NCBI GenBank assembly: GCA_905160935.1
Contig: CAJHZI010000576.1
Span: 1,352,001 to 1,416,000 of the forward strand
DNA length: 64,000 bases
Direction of reading: 5' to 3'
DNA from: Enchytraeus crypticus
Taxonomy: Eukaryota; Annelida; Clitellata; Enchytraeida; Enchytraeidae
Position 1 is the stretch's first letter; every line of letters begins with the position of its first letter. Of the stretch, positions 51,401 to 61,792 are shown piece after piece. The position numbers and the translations under genes were made by a program. The notes under the pieces were generated by a model that was not told the DNA's origin, did no database searches, and saw nothing but the letters and a program-made list of their open reading frames with translations.

Positions 51401-52804
51401 ACCACGCTGAGTGCTACAGTCCTGACGACAACAGATTTGACCACAGGCAGTTCCTCTACAACGCCTTCTGGACCTGGCAGTTCCGCTGTATCGACCAGCA
51501 GGTGTGATCACTATCTACCAGCCAATCAATCAATCAATTAGTGTATCAATTAGTCGGTCATTCGATCAACCATGCAATCAGACAATTAATCAATCAATTA
51601 GCCAGTCTATTAGTCAAACAGTCCATCAACCATGCAATCAGACTATCAATCAATCAATCAATCAGTTAGCCTATCTATTAATCTATCAGTCGATCAGCCA
51701 GGCAATCATACTGTCAATTAATCAATTAGCCTATCTGTTATCTATCAGTCGATCTGCCATGCAATCATACTATCAATTAATCAGTTAGCCACACTGTTAG
51801 TCTCTCGGTCGACCAGTCATGCAATCAGAGAATATATAAATCGATCAGTGTGTGTCAATCGATTAAGTCATTATACTTATAGCATTGATATCATTAACAT
51901 AAAGCTTTTTACTTGTAGCACTTCTTCTCACCTTTATATATCAATGTTCTTATATCATTACTTTTTATTTGTATATATCACTGTACTTGTTTACTACATT
52001 ACAACGTAGAAACATGATACTGTCACTTAGAATCGTTGCTGATCATTTAATCTATTGTGTTGCTTAGAACGAAGTCTCAGGTGAACTTGTTGCACTTATG
52101 TTCTTATCTCATCGTCACTTATACCCTTGATCTCATCTTCATATATCATCACATGTGTACAGGTAAAGCTTCTCTCTGAGAGAAACCACAGGTCATCAGA
52201 CAGCAGACCTGACCTCAGCAGAACTCCTGACAAGAACGACATCGACAAGCCTGACCCTGCCTCACACAACAACGCCACAGAGAACACTTCATCATCGTCG
52301 TCCTCTAGCTCGCAGGCTGGCTCGTCACCCAACAGGCGTGGTGGTCTGGGTGTTGTGGTGAGCTGTGAGGTGCTAGTGACCAAGTGTGGACCACCTGGTA
52401 GTGTAACGTCAGTGTCGCTGTCAGCTGATGACAAGAGTGACGTGTTGGGATGTGAACCAGTGGACGCCAGTGTGGCGGGATCGATTAGTTCTACTACCGG
52501 CGGGCAGTTAGTTCCAGGTGCTGGGCCGAATTTCGCTGATGTGTGTACTGAATCAGCTTATCCATCTGCTAGCAACATTTTTCCGTCGGTGTCGTTGTTG
52601 GATGATGATAGCAAGGCCATGACGAGGTGTGAGCTGATAGGTATGAACGAGGTGATGAGGGAGACAAGGAAAGGAGCGGCAGGTAATGGGTCAGCCCGTG
52701 TGGATTCTGCGTTCATTTCCTCATCTGATACCAGGGACCTTCCTGGGCTGAGCTCAGAGTGGAAGACGTTGAGATCTAGGGTTGAGTTACTGAGCCCTGC
52801 TTGA
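45341..52804 (+). CDS. NADSYN1: Glutamine-dependent NAD+ synthetase (NADSYN1), synthetase half, 9 exons
   Basis: NADSYN1 makes NAD+ from nicotinic acid adenine dinucleotide with ATP and glutamine, the last step of the de novo and Preiss-Handler routes, in the cytosol. Visible: the PP-loop ATP-binding motif [81 protein letters not shown] and [13 protein letters not shown], all in family order. Nine exons (1,714 nt, 570 residues plus stop) join with consistent phase. The first visible exon begins in mid-codon at [13 protein letters not shown], about residue 340 of a normal protein, so the N-terminal nitrilase-type glutaminase and the true start are missing. The C terminus carries about 200 residues not found in vertebrate orthologues. 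Introns are dominated by tandem repeats. Confidence 0.96.
45493..45627. repeat. (GT)n-rich tract starting at the exon a donor
   Basis: GTGTGTGTGTGCGAGTG units with GCGAC interruptions; the first GT is the splice donor. Confidence 0.92.
45779..45980. repeat. NADSYN1: 102-bp tandem duplication of NADSYN1 exon b acceptor and 5' end
   Basis: TTTTAATGCTCAGTGTTGTC starts at about 45780 and again 102 bp later. Both units hold an acceptor (TTATTTAG at 45811-45818, TTGTTTAG at 45913-45920) plus TQTLEDV(R/Q)[10 protein letters not shown]. Either acceptor gives the right phase after exon a, and the frame is open through both. Confidence 0.95.
45921..46089 (+). CDS. NADSYN1: NADSYN1 exon b
   Basis: Encodes [40 protein letters not shown], ending KQIG. 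I prefer the acceptor at 45919-45920; using the upstream duplicate at 45818 would add 34 in-frame residues. Donor GTCTGT, phase 2. Confidence 0.92.
46315..47052. repeat. 18/36-bp minisatellite in NADSYN1 intron
   Basis: About 38 units of GATGAATTGATTGATTGT and variants, stopping 8 bp before the exon c acceptor (CTGTTCTCAG). Confidence 0.93.
47061..47196 (+). CDS. NADSYN1: NADSYN1 exon c
   Basis: Encodes [20 protein letters not shown], then [18 protein letters not shown]. Phase 2 to 0; donor GTGTTA. Confidence 0.96.
47206..47463 (+). repeat. SINE-B copy 2, (ATT)n-tailed
   Basis: Best-preserved copy: TCTCAATAGCGCAATGGTTA, GTGGGTTCGAATCGC, ending in (TTA)n. Starts 10 bp after the NADSYN1 exon c donor. 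Confidence 0.9.
47512..47662 (-). mobile_element. LINE-GA fragment
   Basis: Plus strand: TAGTGCACTTCCTAGCGGCA through TTTTCATCTCTATATATGAA. Inside a NADSYN1 intron. Confidence 0.75.
47676..48348. repeat. 12-bp minisatellite in NADSYN1 intron
   Basis: About 55 copies of TGATAACACTTG with variants. Because the unit is 12 bp, long spurious frames stay open on both strands. It ends about 24 bp before the exon d acceptor. Confidence 0.95.
48372..48478 (+). CDS. NADSYN1: NADSYN1 exon d
   Basis: Encodes [20 protein letters not shown] then [12 protein letters not shown], the adenylate-binding core. Acceptor GCACACAG, donor GTGTCT, phase 2. Confidence 0.97.
48715..49125 (+). mobile_element. LINE-GA 3' end followed by GA-tail repeat
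   Basis: GACATGAAAAGGAAACGTAC, GGACCTGCCTGTAGGCAGTG, (GA)n at 48893-48914, then a GA-tail repeat body (GAAAGCAGACTCTTGG, CTTGGCCTTGCCGCTTAG). Either two nested insertions or a composite. Confidence 0.72.
49138..49501. repeat. NADSYN1: 24-bp minisatellite ending in NADSYN1 exon e acceptor
   Basis: About 15 units of TTGTTATTTCTTGTCTACAA+CATA. The last unit changes CTACAA to CTACAG and is the acceptor of exon e; the array thus consists of polypyrimidine-tract/acceptor copies with the AG lost. Confidence 0.95.
49502..49633 (+). CDS. NADSYN1: NADSYN1 exon e
   Basis: Encodes [40 protein letters not shown]. The donor GTATGT at 49634 begins a (GTGT/TATGTGTG)n tract that runs to 49736. Phase 2. Confidence 0.97.
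49634..49736. repeat. (TATGTGTG)n tract starting at exon e donor
   Basis: GTATGTGTGCGCTTATGTGT and variants; the first two bases are the splice donor. Confidence 0.9.
50073..50142 (+). CDS. NADSYN1: NADSYN1 exon f
   Basis: A 70-nt exon: [23 protein letters not shown]. Acceptor TTGGTGCAG, donor GTCGCT. Phase 2 to 0. Confidence 0.96.
50330..50712. repeat. (GATT)n-type repeat before exon g
   Basis: GATTGATTGATT with TTATTTATT inserts, running to within 8 bp of the exon g acceptor CGGTAG. Confidence 0.9.
50720..50848 (+). CDS. NADSYN1: NADSYN1 exon g
   Basis: 43 codons: [30 protein letters not shown]. Matches the family D-M-G-M-T-Y and C/K-x-G-P-Y-S-M-F motifs. Phase 0. Confidence 0.97.
50878..51008 (+). 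repeat. SINE-A copy 11
   Basis: In the NADSYN1 intron after exon g. GGAGCCAGTGGCGTTGTCGG, B box GAGTCCAAATCCTGGGC, tail GTTAGTCTTAGCTTTA. Confidence 0.88.
51005..51280. repeat. 36-bp minisatellite in NADSYN1 intron
   Basis: About 7 copies of CAGATTTAGTTTGTAATGAT then TTAGACCTCTATCTAT, directly following SINE-A copy 11. Confidence 0.93.
51325..51501 (+). CDS. NADSYN1: NADSYN1 exon h
   Basis: 59 codons: [54 protein letters not shown]. Contains the HKMTxLTPxYHAE motif. Phase 0. Confidence 0.98.
51505..51840. repeat. (CAAT)n-rich repeat after exon h donor
   Basis: Degenerate CAATCAATCAATTAG and CAATCATACTATCAATTAAT units beginning about 25 bp after the donor. Confidence 0.88.
52163..52804 (+). 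CDS. NADSYN1: NADSYN1 exon i: last exon with long C-terminal extension
   Basis: Begins [20 protein letters not shown] after acceptor TGTGTACAG, in phase. Vertebrate orthologues end within about 16 residues of this junction; here the frame continues for 213 residues to TGA at 52802, with a Ser run (about 10 of 11 residues), an Asp/Ser-rich middle (SLSADDKSD) and a basic/Ser end. No domain recognised; probably disordered. Exonic GC is clearly above intron GC, supporting coding. Confidence 0.88.
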   Translation, partial: VKLLSERNHRSSDSRPDLSRTPDKNDIDKPDPASHNNATENTSSSSSSSSQAGSSPNRRGGLGVVVSCEVLVTKCGPPGSVTSVSLSADDKSDVLGCEPVDASVAGSISSTTGGQLVPGAGPNFADVCTESAYPSASNIFPSVSLLDDDSKAMTRCELIGMNEVMRETRKGAAGNGSARVDSAFISSSDTRDLPGLSSEWKTLRSRVELLSPA

Positions 52805-52942
52805 GATCCAGGGTTGAAGTACTGAGCCCTGCTTGAGATCTAGGGTTGAGTTACTGAGCCCTGCTTGAGATCTAGGGTTGAGTTACTGAGCCCTGCTTGA
52901 GATCTAGGGTTGAGTTACTGAGCCCTGCTTAAAGTCTAGGTC
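52766..52942. repeat. NADSYN1: 32-bp minisatellite spanning the NADSYN1 stop codon
   Basis: Five units of GATCTAGGGTTGAGTTACTG then AGCCCTGCTTGA. The first lies in coding sequence and ends in the TGA stop; the others are in the 3' UTR. Confidence 0.93.
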
Positions 52943-53026
52943 TGTGTTAGGTTTGAAGTGCGAGAAAAAGCTGGTCGGCTTTTAATGCGACAATGTTGGA
53001 CGATGTGGAAAACGTCAATGAACAAG

Positions 53027-53032
53027 AATAAA
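53027..53032 (+). terminator. NADSYN1: NADSYN1 poly(A) signal
   Basis: AATAAA 223 nt after the stop codon, the first in the 3' region and followed by TG-containing sequence. No other candidate is closer. Confidence 0.7.
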
Positions 53033-53216
53033 TGTGATAGATACTGTGAATAGTTGAAATCATTTTAGCAGTTGCTATGCTGATCTAGAACATTCTGATA
53101 TTAGATTATTGGATTGCTAGACTGATTGATTTAGTTAATTTATTAGTTAATCCGTTTCACTATTTGCTGTCACTCTTCAACTAGCAGTTGCTTTATTTAT
53201 TGTGTAGTAAACACGC

Positions 53217-53447
53217 ATTAGAGTGAAATGATCATCAATTTTGGCATCTATCACTTTTAAATACCACATGTTAAAACCTTTAGGCAATTAAGTCCATTTT
53301 CCGTTTAACCAGTCCAGTGAATGTCCGAGATTTTACTCTCAGAACAGCGCGGCTGGGATTGAACCCAGAAGAGTTCAATTCACCTAAGGATCTGTCATTT
53401 AAGACTCTTTGACGTTACCACTACTCTTTTGAGACATTCATTCATTT
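53217..53447 (-). repeat. SINE-B copy 3
   Basis: Reverse-oriented; plus strand reads TGATCATCAATTTTGGCATC through GGGATTGAACCCAGAAGAG to TTTTGAGACATTC. Lies downstream of the NADSYN1 poly(A) signal. Confidence 0.87.
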
Positions 53448-54456
53448 GTAGTTTATGATTTGACAGCGGTGTTGTTGTTGTTGTTGTTGAGGTTGAAGGT
53501 AAAACTTTAAGATCGATTAACTTTTTGTATTTGTGCTAAAAACTGTCGTCAATCTTATACATGGCGAGTGGAAAGAAACAGAGAAATATGATATCAGCAG
53601 CGTATATATTAAATAGGTTACTTATTGATAGATAATTGTAAATATTCGAATTATTTTTTCATACTCGCAAATGTGTTGACATTAAATTCATGTATGTATT
53701 GGTTCTTATTTAAAAACATTAAACTAATTCAATCTTCATGTGTTGGTTAAATCCATTAATCCAAATTTAGTGCTCCACTTTCTGCTCTGAGTGCTCCATT
53801 GTGCTCCAGGATCCGTTGTTCTTAGTTCTCTACGGAATATTTGTATATTTGATTACAGATAGATAGGGATTCAGATAAGATTATAGATAGATAGCGATTC
53901 AGATAAGATTACAGATAGATAGGGATTCAGATAAGATCATAGATAGATAGGATTAGATAGGCTGAACGTGTGATAACGGCTTTGAACTAATCTGGTCACT
54001 ACAGTAGGCCCTATATAATGAGCAACTCTGCTAATAGCTTTGTCGATACAAGAATTCTATCAAGTACTATACATATTACTATCTTCAGCTCATTTATCTA
54101 TTTCTTAAATGCTCTCTTTGATTTTACGCTCTTTTTATTTTAGAACTGATATTTCTCATTAATAACTTAAGTGATAGAGTGGATTACTGATTATTGGACA
54201 TGTTACATGTAAAGTGCAGCGTCATTTTATCAATGTCAGCCCGCCTAGAGTAATTAGCCTCATAGCTGCGGTCATTTACACTTAATTGTAGTGCCAATGA
54301 TCAAGTGGTTTATTGCACTGTTTGGATACGATAGGGTGAATAAAATAAGGATGTATAGAAGTAAATACATTACACTCCTCTCAGGTTTTATTGTATTTGT
54401 TAGTCTTCTTATTATTATTTATTGTATTTATTAGTATTCGGTATCCTAATATACGC

Positions 54457-54690
54457 CCGTGTTGTGCCCGTGTTGCGGAAGAATAGACCAATCGTGGACA
54501 GCACATGTCGTAAAAAGTACCAAGCACTAAGATCCAAAAACCAAAATCTGAGAAGGCGTTCTTTTGGTGAGTGCCTAGACGCCAGAAATTTCTACAAAAT
54601 TTTCTAAAACGAATTTAAAAGTTTAATCTCAACCCTAGGAATAGTTCAACTGGGATTCAAGGAAAGATGACGATGACGACGATGATGATA
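54457..54690 (+). repeat. GAT-tail SINE-like repeat
   Basis: CCCGTGTTGTGCCCGTGTTG head to ACTGGGATTCAAGGAAAGAT plus (GAC/GAT)n. In the spacer between NADSYN1 and the ABCG-type gene. Confidence 0.86.
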
Positions 54691-55714
54691 TTTATAATAT
54701 ATAAAAGACGATGAGCAAGCAGGTTTGCTTCATAGGCTGGCTTTCACCAGGAACGTTGTGCCCCCGTTTTGCTTTTACTTCGTTATGTTTGCTATGTTTC
54801 ATTTCAATTATAGTGATCAGTAAATTATTTCCTATTAATCCATTTATTGAACTTTAACTTTTTCACAACTGCATTAGCAATACATTCCTCACTCCGTTTG
54901 AATAGTACGATATATTAAGACAAGAGTAGATATTAGCATAGCTCGTGTCACGGGTCGCGATGGAATATTGCTGTAGCTGTTAAGTTCTCGATCTCTTGCC
55001 TGATGTCTCGTCCAAGCCATGGATTCATGAACGCAGCCTGTACGGTCTCGCTCGCCACTATATTGCAGACCCATTGGAAAGCTTACTAACAACACAATTA
55101 TTTAGCTGATTAACTTTTATTCCCTTCTTGTGTTGATTTGAGGTTGAACTAAGGAACAATAAGACTTCAGGGTAGTTTCTTGTTGTCTTCTGTAGCTAGC
55201 GAAGCCTGTCTGATTAATTGTTGTACGATCCACTTTTCATTATTAAGTTGTCTTGATCCAACATGTTCGATCGCATATAATAAAAGATTCATAACATAAT
55301 GAAATCGTTGCACAGTATACTTGTGCTCTTGATTAACCTTTATTAACTAACCTCGAGTCAGTTATAACGGCTGAGGATAGTAATACCGGGGTTTCGTGTA
55401 AGAATAATTTTTATGGAAAAGAAATAATTAAATGAATTTCTGTGTGGACTGAACGAGGCTGGCTGGTAGTTGGTCATCTGTTACTTATTATAATAATTCT
55501 GCTAGTTTATTAGGCATTTATTTAATTCAAAATCTAAACATTCATGTACATAAAAGCAGTACATTATATAGATAAAATCAACAAATTATTAATAAGGAGC
55601 GATCAGGTGTATACACTAATATACAGTATCTATGGATAATATTATTTAATAAACTATAAAATACAGCATTAAAATTAACAGTACAAGGTAGAGAACTGGC
55701 TTTAATTGTGACAG

Positions 55715-55905
55715 TCTACATGTACTTAAGTGGGTGATTGCTGAAGAAGATGTCTAAAGCACAAGTATGATGAATGAGATGTGTGGGAATAGAAACCATA
55801 ATGGTCCAATGCAATTGATATCACTTGTTGACTGACCAGGTTTTTGAACTCAGACCACTTGCATTAGAGGCGAACACTCTAATCGTTACGCCATATCTTC
55901 CCGCG
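55715..55905 (-). repeat. SINE-D, tRNA-derived head
   Basis: On the minus strand: ATATGGCGTAACGATTAGAG (A box) and GGTCTGAGTTCAAAAACC (B box), with a 31-33 bp spacing typical of tRNA heads. A related head (GTGGTAACGGTTAGAGTG) occurs on the plus strand at about 56929. Confidence 0.6.
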
Positions 55906-56052
55906 TTTATTATGGCTGTAGTGCTTGGTACAGAACAAACCTTTCACGAAGGGGGCCGTATATTGCTGGAAGAGGGGCTACTGAGTTGGGTACGAGGTAC
56001 TAGTAGCTTCCGGGGCTCCTAATTATATTCAATCAATCAATAAGTTTAATAA

Positions 56053-56103
56053 ATAAATTTAACGTCCGGTTCTTCGCCATAAGGCAATGCCAGGGACGTC
56101 TCT
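56053..56103. repeat. Repeat R5
   Basis: TTTAACGTCCGGTTCTTCGC, AATGCCAGGGACGTC. Confidence 0.8.
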
Positions 56104-56204
56104 ATTTAAAATATCTATAATATTCATATTTTCTCTAGATGACTATTTTACCATGATGAACCCCCCTCCCTCTTATCTTGTAATTAACTAGCAGCGAGGC
56201 TGAT

Positions 56205-56330
56205 TGATCACGTGGTGTATATAGGCGGCAGAATCACGTGTGGGATCATGCGTCTGAGCGTGACAGCAAGCACCCTGAGCTCAATGACAGTAATAAATTA
56301 TAACTGGACCCGCTAATCGATACAGGCCTA
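56205..56330 (+). promoter_or_regulatory. Possible promoter: TATA box with two CACGTG E-boxes
   Basis: TGATCACGTGGTGTATATAG followed by AATCACGTGTG. Two CACGTG palindromes flank a TATATA within 40 bp, in the GC-richest part of the spacer, upstream of the ABCG-type exons on the same strand. Position and orientation are inference. Confidence 0.35.
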
Positions 56331-58265
56331 TGATCTCTTACGAGCGAGCAAGCTGAACCGTCAAGTGTAGATTAGCCAGTATTGCCGCTGATTTAACTTT
56401 CTGTTTAGACAGACGTAGAGAAAAGTGTAGGGAAACTAAGACATAACATAACAACAATGATACCCGCTCTTATAAACGGAAAGATATACTCGCCGATATC
56501 AATCTCTACCATTTGACTTTATCCTCGAGATAACTACAAATCTGCTTCTTGCATCTTATGAAACTTTTCTAATCTCAACTTTATCTTGAGCCTGTTATGC
56601 CACATTTCCAAGAATTCAAAACGTTTGCGCGGATTTCGCGCTCTCCTATTGGCTGGAGCCACCTGTGACGATTGATTGAAAGTCAGCCTCCTGGCGACGA
56701 CTTTGTTTTATCTAATCTAACGGTGACTTTATCCGCCCGATCTCGAGAAAATATCTTTCCCGTCACATGTAGCTGAAATCAGCTCAGATGCCGAGCGACA
56801 TCTCGTTCATAGTATGCAAAAGCGACTTTAGGCGACGATATCGTCCTGATTGCAGCTTTATAGGATTGCACATTAGATTGCTACAGTCGTCAATGACAAC
56901 ATCGAGCACTATTGAGACAAAATTATAGTGGTAACGGTTAGAGTGTTAGCTGGTCCGACATCAGTTAAGTAGGACTACTGAACGGCCTAATTTTAAAGTT
57001 TTACTTATTTATTATAATTCTATTTACAACTCTTCCCAAATTAATCCTATATTTATCAGGACTCAGCAGTGGCGACCAGTCCTAACTTATCGATCTACAT
57101 GTATTGATTATTTTCGATTTGCTTCAGAACCTCGATGCAGTATAGTAAATCGGCCATCACTATCAGATTTCTGATTAATAACTGATAGCAATTAGAGGCC
57201 TAAGTATATCATATAGATTAATTTAAACTTCTAGCTTCATACTCTTAGACCGTATAAATAACACACAGGTCACGCGACGTGGTATGACCGTAGATACGCT
57301 TAGGCCTATTTAGACCGTTGTGTGATTTTTGTATCTCTTTAGTTGCCTGTTATTACGAACGCACACGCTAGCAGTGCTGCAAATGGCCGAATGAATTGAC
57401 ATTGAAGAATTTAAGAACGTAAACAACGGAAAATGTCTGTCGATTGGTCGAAGACATTTTCAACGCATTTTATGACACTGCATGGGTTACACGTTTGTAT
57501 TAAGACTTTCTTAGCGTTGAACTGTACACACTTTATTCGTGTGCAGTGATTTAACTTATTTTGTACTTGAAGGCTGCTTTGCTCCATTTATTTTATTCAA
57601 TAAGAACGCCAAACAATCAATAAGAACACCAATACAACCCTGTACAGTTCACAAATAACACAGACAATCTAGCACAAGCATAGAATAAAGAAAAACCATA
57701 CTTAATTTAAAGATCTTAGAGCACAAGCGACAAGTAAAACATAAATTAACGTGAACTTAAATCAAAACATTTAATCATATCAGGTATAATTTTGATTTTA
57801 TCCATGTGATATCGTGTCTCGTTGAGAAGTTAACTGTCCTGGTGTAGACCTATACTCCTGTATGTAGATGTGGCTGTAAATAATCGTACTTGAAGTAATT
57901 AGTTGTTTATTAGTGTTATAATAGAGTGTTGTAAATCATTCGTGTTTATCACTTCGCTTCAAGGCCTCCCATGAATCTTTATCAGGCATTAAGACCTGGA
58001 CTATAAATACTGTGAAGATAATCAAGTAACTTATTTAACGCTTTTATTAGAACAGCGATGTTAGAATTAAATTAACGATATGTTTTTGTATTGTGCTAAC
58101 TGTGCTAGGGCCCCTTATAGTTGAATTGATATACACGTATAGCCTTCATGTTTAATTACGTTCAGATTTTACAGCAAGCCCACAGGAGAATGTTCTAATT
58201 CTTCATACCGAATCGATTTAATTCCTCCATCTATGATTATTCGCAGTATAGTTTTTGTGATTTAT

Positions 58266-58303
58266 AACATCGCTTTCTAGTGAGGAAACTGACGTTAATA
58301 TTA
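58266..58303 (+). repeat. SINE-A copy 12, 3' tail only
   Basis: Only ACATCGCTTTCTAGTGAGG then AAACTGACGTTAATATTAG is present. Confidence 0.75.
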
Positions 58304-58454
58304 GAACAGACCAGCTTTAATTGTCAAGTGATTATTTTTAAAAACGCAATATTATTTTACCACGTGATGATTTAATGAAACTCGAGGCCGAGTTTTTAAT
58401 TTATTTAGAATAGCAGGAAAAATTGTATGGGAAGTTACAGGAGTGTTATAGGTC

Positions 58455-58860
58455 AAAGAGAGTAATAAAAGAGGATAATAATCGAGGATAATAATAGAGG
58501 GTAATAATAGAGGATAATAATAGATGGTAATAATAGAGGGTAATAATAGAGGGTAATAATAGAGGGTAATAATAGAGGGTAATAATAGAGGATAATAAGA
58601 GAGGATAATATTAGACGAATAATTGAGGATAATAATAGAGGAATAATAATAGGGGAATAAATGAGGATAAAAATAGAAGAATAATATTTGAGGAGTAATA
58701 GAGGATAATTATAGAGGGATAACAGAGGATAATCATAGAGGAATAATAGAGGATAATCATAGAGGATAATTATGGAGGTATAATAGAGGATAATCATAAA
58801 GGAATAGTAGAGGATAATAATAGAAGAATAATAGAGGATAATACTAGAGTAATTAAGTTA
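58455..58860. repeat. 13-bp minisatellite
   Basis: About 30 units of GGATAATAATAGA, increasingly degenerate to the right. Confidence 0.92.
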
Positions 58861-59497
58861 TTGCTCCCTTATAGATTAGAACTATGATGGAGAATATCAG
58901 AGACTCTATGCATACTGTATATCGACATATCATTCTGATGCAGGACCCTAGGTAAAGATTTCTACTCACATTGAGCTATATAGATACTTACTGAGCACAT
59001 CGTCGATAAATCAAAGAAGTTAGTCTCATTTGAATGGCTTTTCAGCCAATTGTAAGTCCGAATTGACTGCAAACCTCTCTCTTAAAGTCTAGATGACGAT
59101 TTCAAATACCGGTCTGACCGCACACCTGAGGTTGAACACTGGGCCCCTATATGAGAGAAACAGTCAAATAAAAGCAGAAACAGTTAAATTAATAGCAGAA
59201 ACAGTTAAAATAATAGCAAATAATGGCAGAAATAATAGCAATACAGGTATAGTTACATGTACCATTCTGCTCTATATTTATGCTATACATCATTCTTAGC
59301 TAGCGTTCTTAGAAGGAGTGATATATACAAGACAATTAAATAAATAAACAACGCATAATTAAGTAAGAATCAATTGATCTCTCAATCATGATTTAACGGT
59401 CGGCTCCTCATTCGAAGATGATGCCAAGGACTCAAGGATGTGACATATACTCTAGTGCTTTTTAGTTTTCTTGCGAAGTTTTGCAGACGCTAATCAT

Positions 59498-59655
59498 AAG
59501 ATGATTAGTGGTGTATACCATGGCCCTGCCAGTAGGCAGTGCACTTAGAGAGAGATAGAGGTAGAGAGAGAGAGATAAAGAGAGATAGGTAAAGAGAGAG
59601 ATAGATAGAGAGAGGGAGAGAGAGAGAGAGATAGAAAGAAAGAGAGAGAGAGAAT
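59498..59655 (+). mobile_element. LINE-GA 3' end with (GA)n tail
   Basis: GTATACCATGGCCCTGCCAG, TAGGCAGTGCACTTAG then about 100 bp of GA-rich simple repeat. Confidence 0.78.
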
Positions 59656-59863
59656 CATAAGATTTTATTTTTAATTCAAAAGTATGGATTCGCAGTTTCA
59701 CAAGACCTCGTAACCGTGATAGTCTGCAGCTAATCACGTGACAATAGCCTTCCAGTCTCACATGACTCCATTTAAAAGTCAAAACATTTTCTGTAACCCT
59801 TAGTCTATTCACAGAAACATATGCAATATACAATTCTTTATGTATATGCATATTATTTATATC

Positions 59864-59942
<79 letters not shown>

Positions 59943-59943
59943 T

Positions 59944-60080
59944 TACTGGAGCCAGTGGCCAAGTCGGTAAGATACTCGACCGCGGATCAGTATGAGCGGG
60001 GTTCAAATTCTGAGCTCTCCCGTTTCTGACATCGCTTTCGAGTGAGGAAACTGACGTTAACCTTAGCTTTAGCTTTATCT
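59944..60080 (+). repeat. SINE-A copy 13
   Basis: Full copy starting TGGAGCCAGTGGCCAAGTC directly after a long (AT)n tract. B box GGGTTCAAATTCTGAGC; tail ends in (TTAGCT)n. Confidence 0.88.
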
Positions 60081-60084
60081 TTTA

Positions 60085-60272
60085 TTCAGTGTAAATGAGC
60101 AGTACATATATTCAGTGTAAATGAAAAATATATGTATTCAGTATAAATGAGAAATACAAGCACTCAGTGTAAATGAGCAATACATATGTTTAGTGCAAAT
60201 AAGCAATACATGTATTCAGTGTATTGAGTACTATATGTATTCAGTGTAAATTAACAATACATGTATTTTTTA
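60085..60272. repeat. About 27-bp minisatellite
   Basis: Roughly 7 units of TATTCAGTGTAAATGAGCAA then TACATG, beginning right after SINE-A copy 13. Confidence 0.9.
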
Positions 60273-61435
60273 CAGTGTTATTCAATGAGAGATAATTTAA
60301 TATACGGCTTTATTTGGATAACTCTATGAATCAATGTTGTTGCTGTTGCTATTGAGCAGATTGTTGTTATTGATTTACAATGTTATCGGTAATCGAGGCT
60401 ATCGATCAGGCCACTGGTAATCAATATTATTGATTTTATCTAATCTTTATTTTGCCATCGTTCAATCGCTTAATTACGGTATTTATTATCTTATATTGAT
60501 CGATAAAGCAGATCTCCAATGCTAATGGACCTTCAGAGAACCAATGAAAAGGCTGTTTGTAAATTGTATCAACGGATTATTGAAGTAAACAGTAAAATAT
60601 TCCAATGTAAATTTAGATTTGTTATCAAATGCGAACGGTTTGATTTCATTGATATTGCTCGCTGGAATTATTTGTAGGAATATTGAAACATTAAATATGA
60701 TTTGGCTAAGATAGTAGGCCTCTAGGCCTAAGATATTTTATGTCTTATAGAGATTTAGGCTATATATTTAAATTCGCGTATATATTATAAAGCTATAGTT
60801 GGCTAAATATATAGGTACCTGTAATTAATATAGACTGGATTTGATTTGCAGTATAACAGAATAGCAGTTATTGTTTATTTTTTATTATTATTTATTTAAT
60901 TATTTTATTTTATTGTTGAGTTATTGTTTTGACAGCTGAGTAAAAATTGTTTGAAGAGTTTTGCAAAATGGAAGAGAAAACTTCAGTCATCGCATCTCTA
61001 GAATATTTTGAAGTTTAACTTTTTCGAGTACATTTTTCACTTCGCTGTTTGGAATACTCGGAATATAAGGAATATGCAATACACAACACATGTAGCCTAC
61101 ACTGTATGAATGCTAGTCAGACGTCTTTATTTAAATTCGTTAAAACCGTACATTCACTATATTATTGGCGTCAACAAGGCTATAGTTAGTTACTGAAAAT
61201 GGGTAGTCAAATTATATAAACTGCTCACTAGCATGCCGTTCACGTGGAAACTGACGCTAAACTTGGTTTAAGTTTAGTTTTTCTGTCTTACACGGCAGTA
61301 CCGAAGTGCATCACAACGTACTATATTGAAAAGAGTTGATCTATCGTTTTACTAAATTAAAATTATATATTTAGATGTTTGCGTTGAATAGGGTTGAATT
61401 GTATTAAACAATTAATAGCTATATAGTGCTTAATT

Positions 61436-61792
61436 TCCCCGTGTTGTGCTCGGGTGTGGTTGGTCCACTGCAGAATTGGGCATCCGTAAAAAATCTGCTG
61501 CGTGTACGTCAAAGGCTTCTAAGGCAGGACCTGAGGATGGTAAGAGGGGACCCACGTCACCATGAAATATTGGTAATTAATCCATCTAACTGAGGAAGGC
61601 AACGGGAAACCACCTCAGAAGCTATAGGCCTACTTTTCCCAAGCTATAGGATATATAAGGTATGGATAAGGCATAGACTTTGTAAAGGGATTAACTTGTG
61701 GATCTAAGGAGTGCTTTTATGGAGCGAGAAAATAGACTTTGAGAGTATGAATACGTACCCTGAACCTGCCACTTGGCAGTGCAAAATGAAGA
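61436..61792 (+). repeat. GA-tail SINE-like repeat, full-length
   Basis: CCCCGTGTTGTGCTCGGGTG, GAGGAAGGCAACGGGAAACC, GAACCTGCCACTTGGCAGTG, TGAAGAGAG. Reverse-oriented relative to the copy at 5635. Confidence 0.87.
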
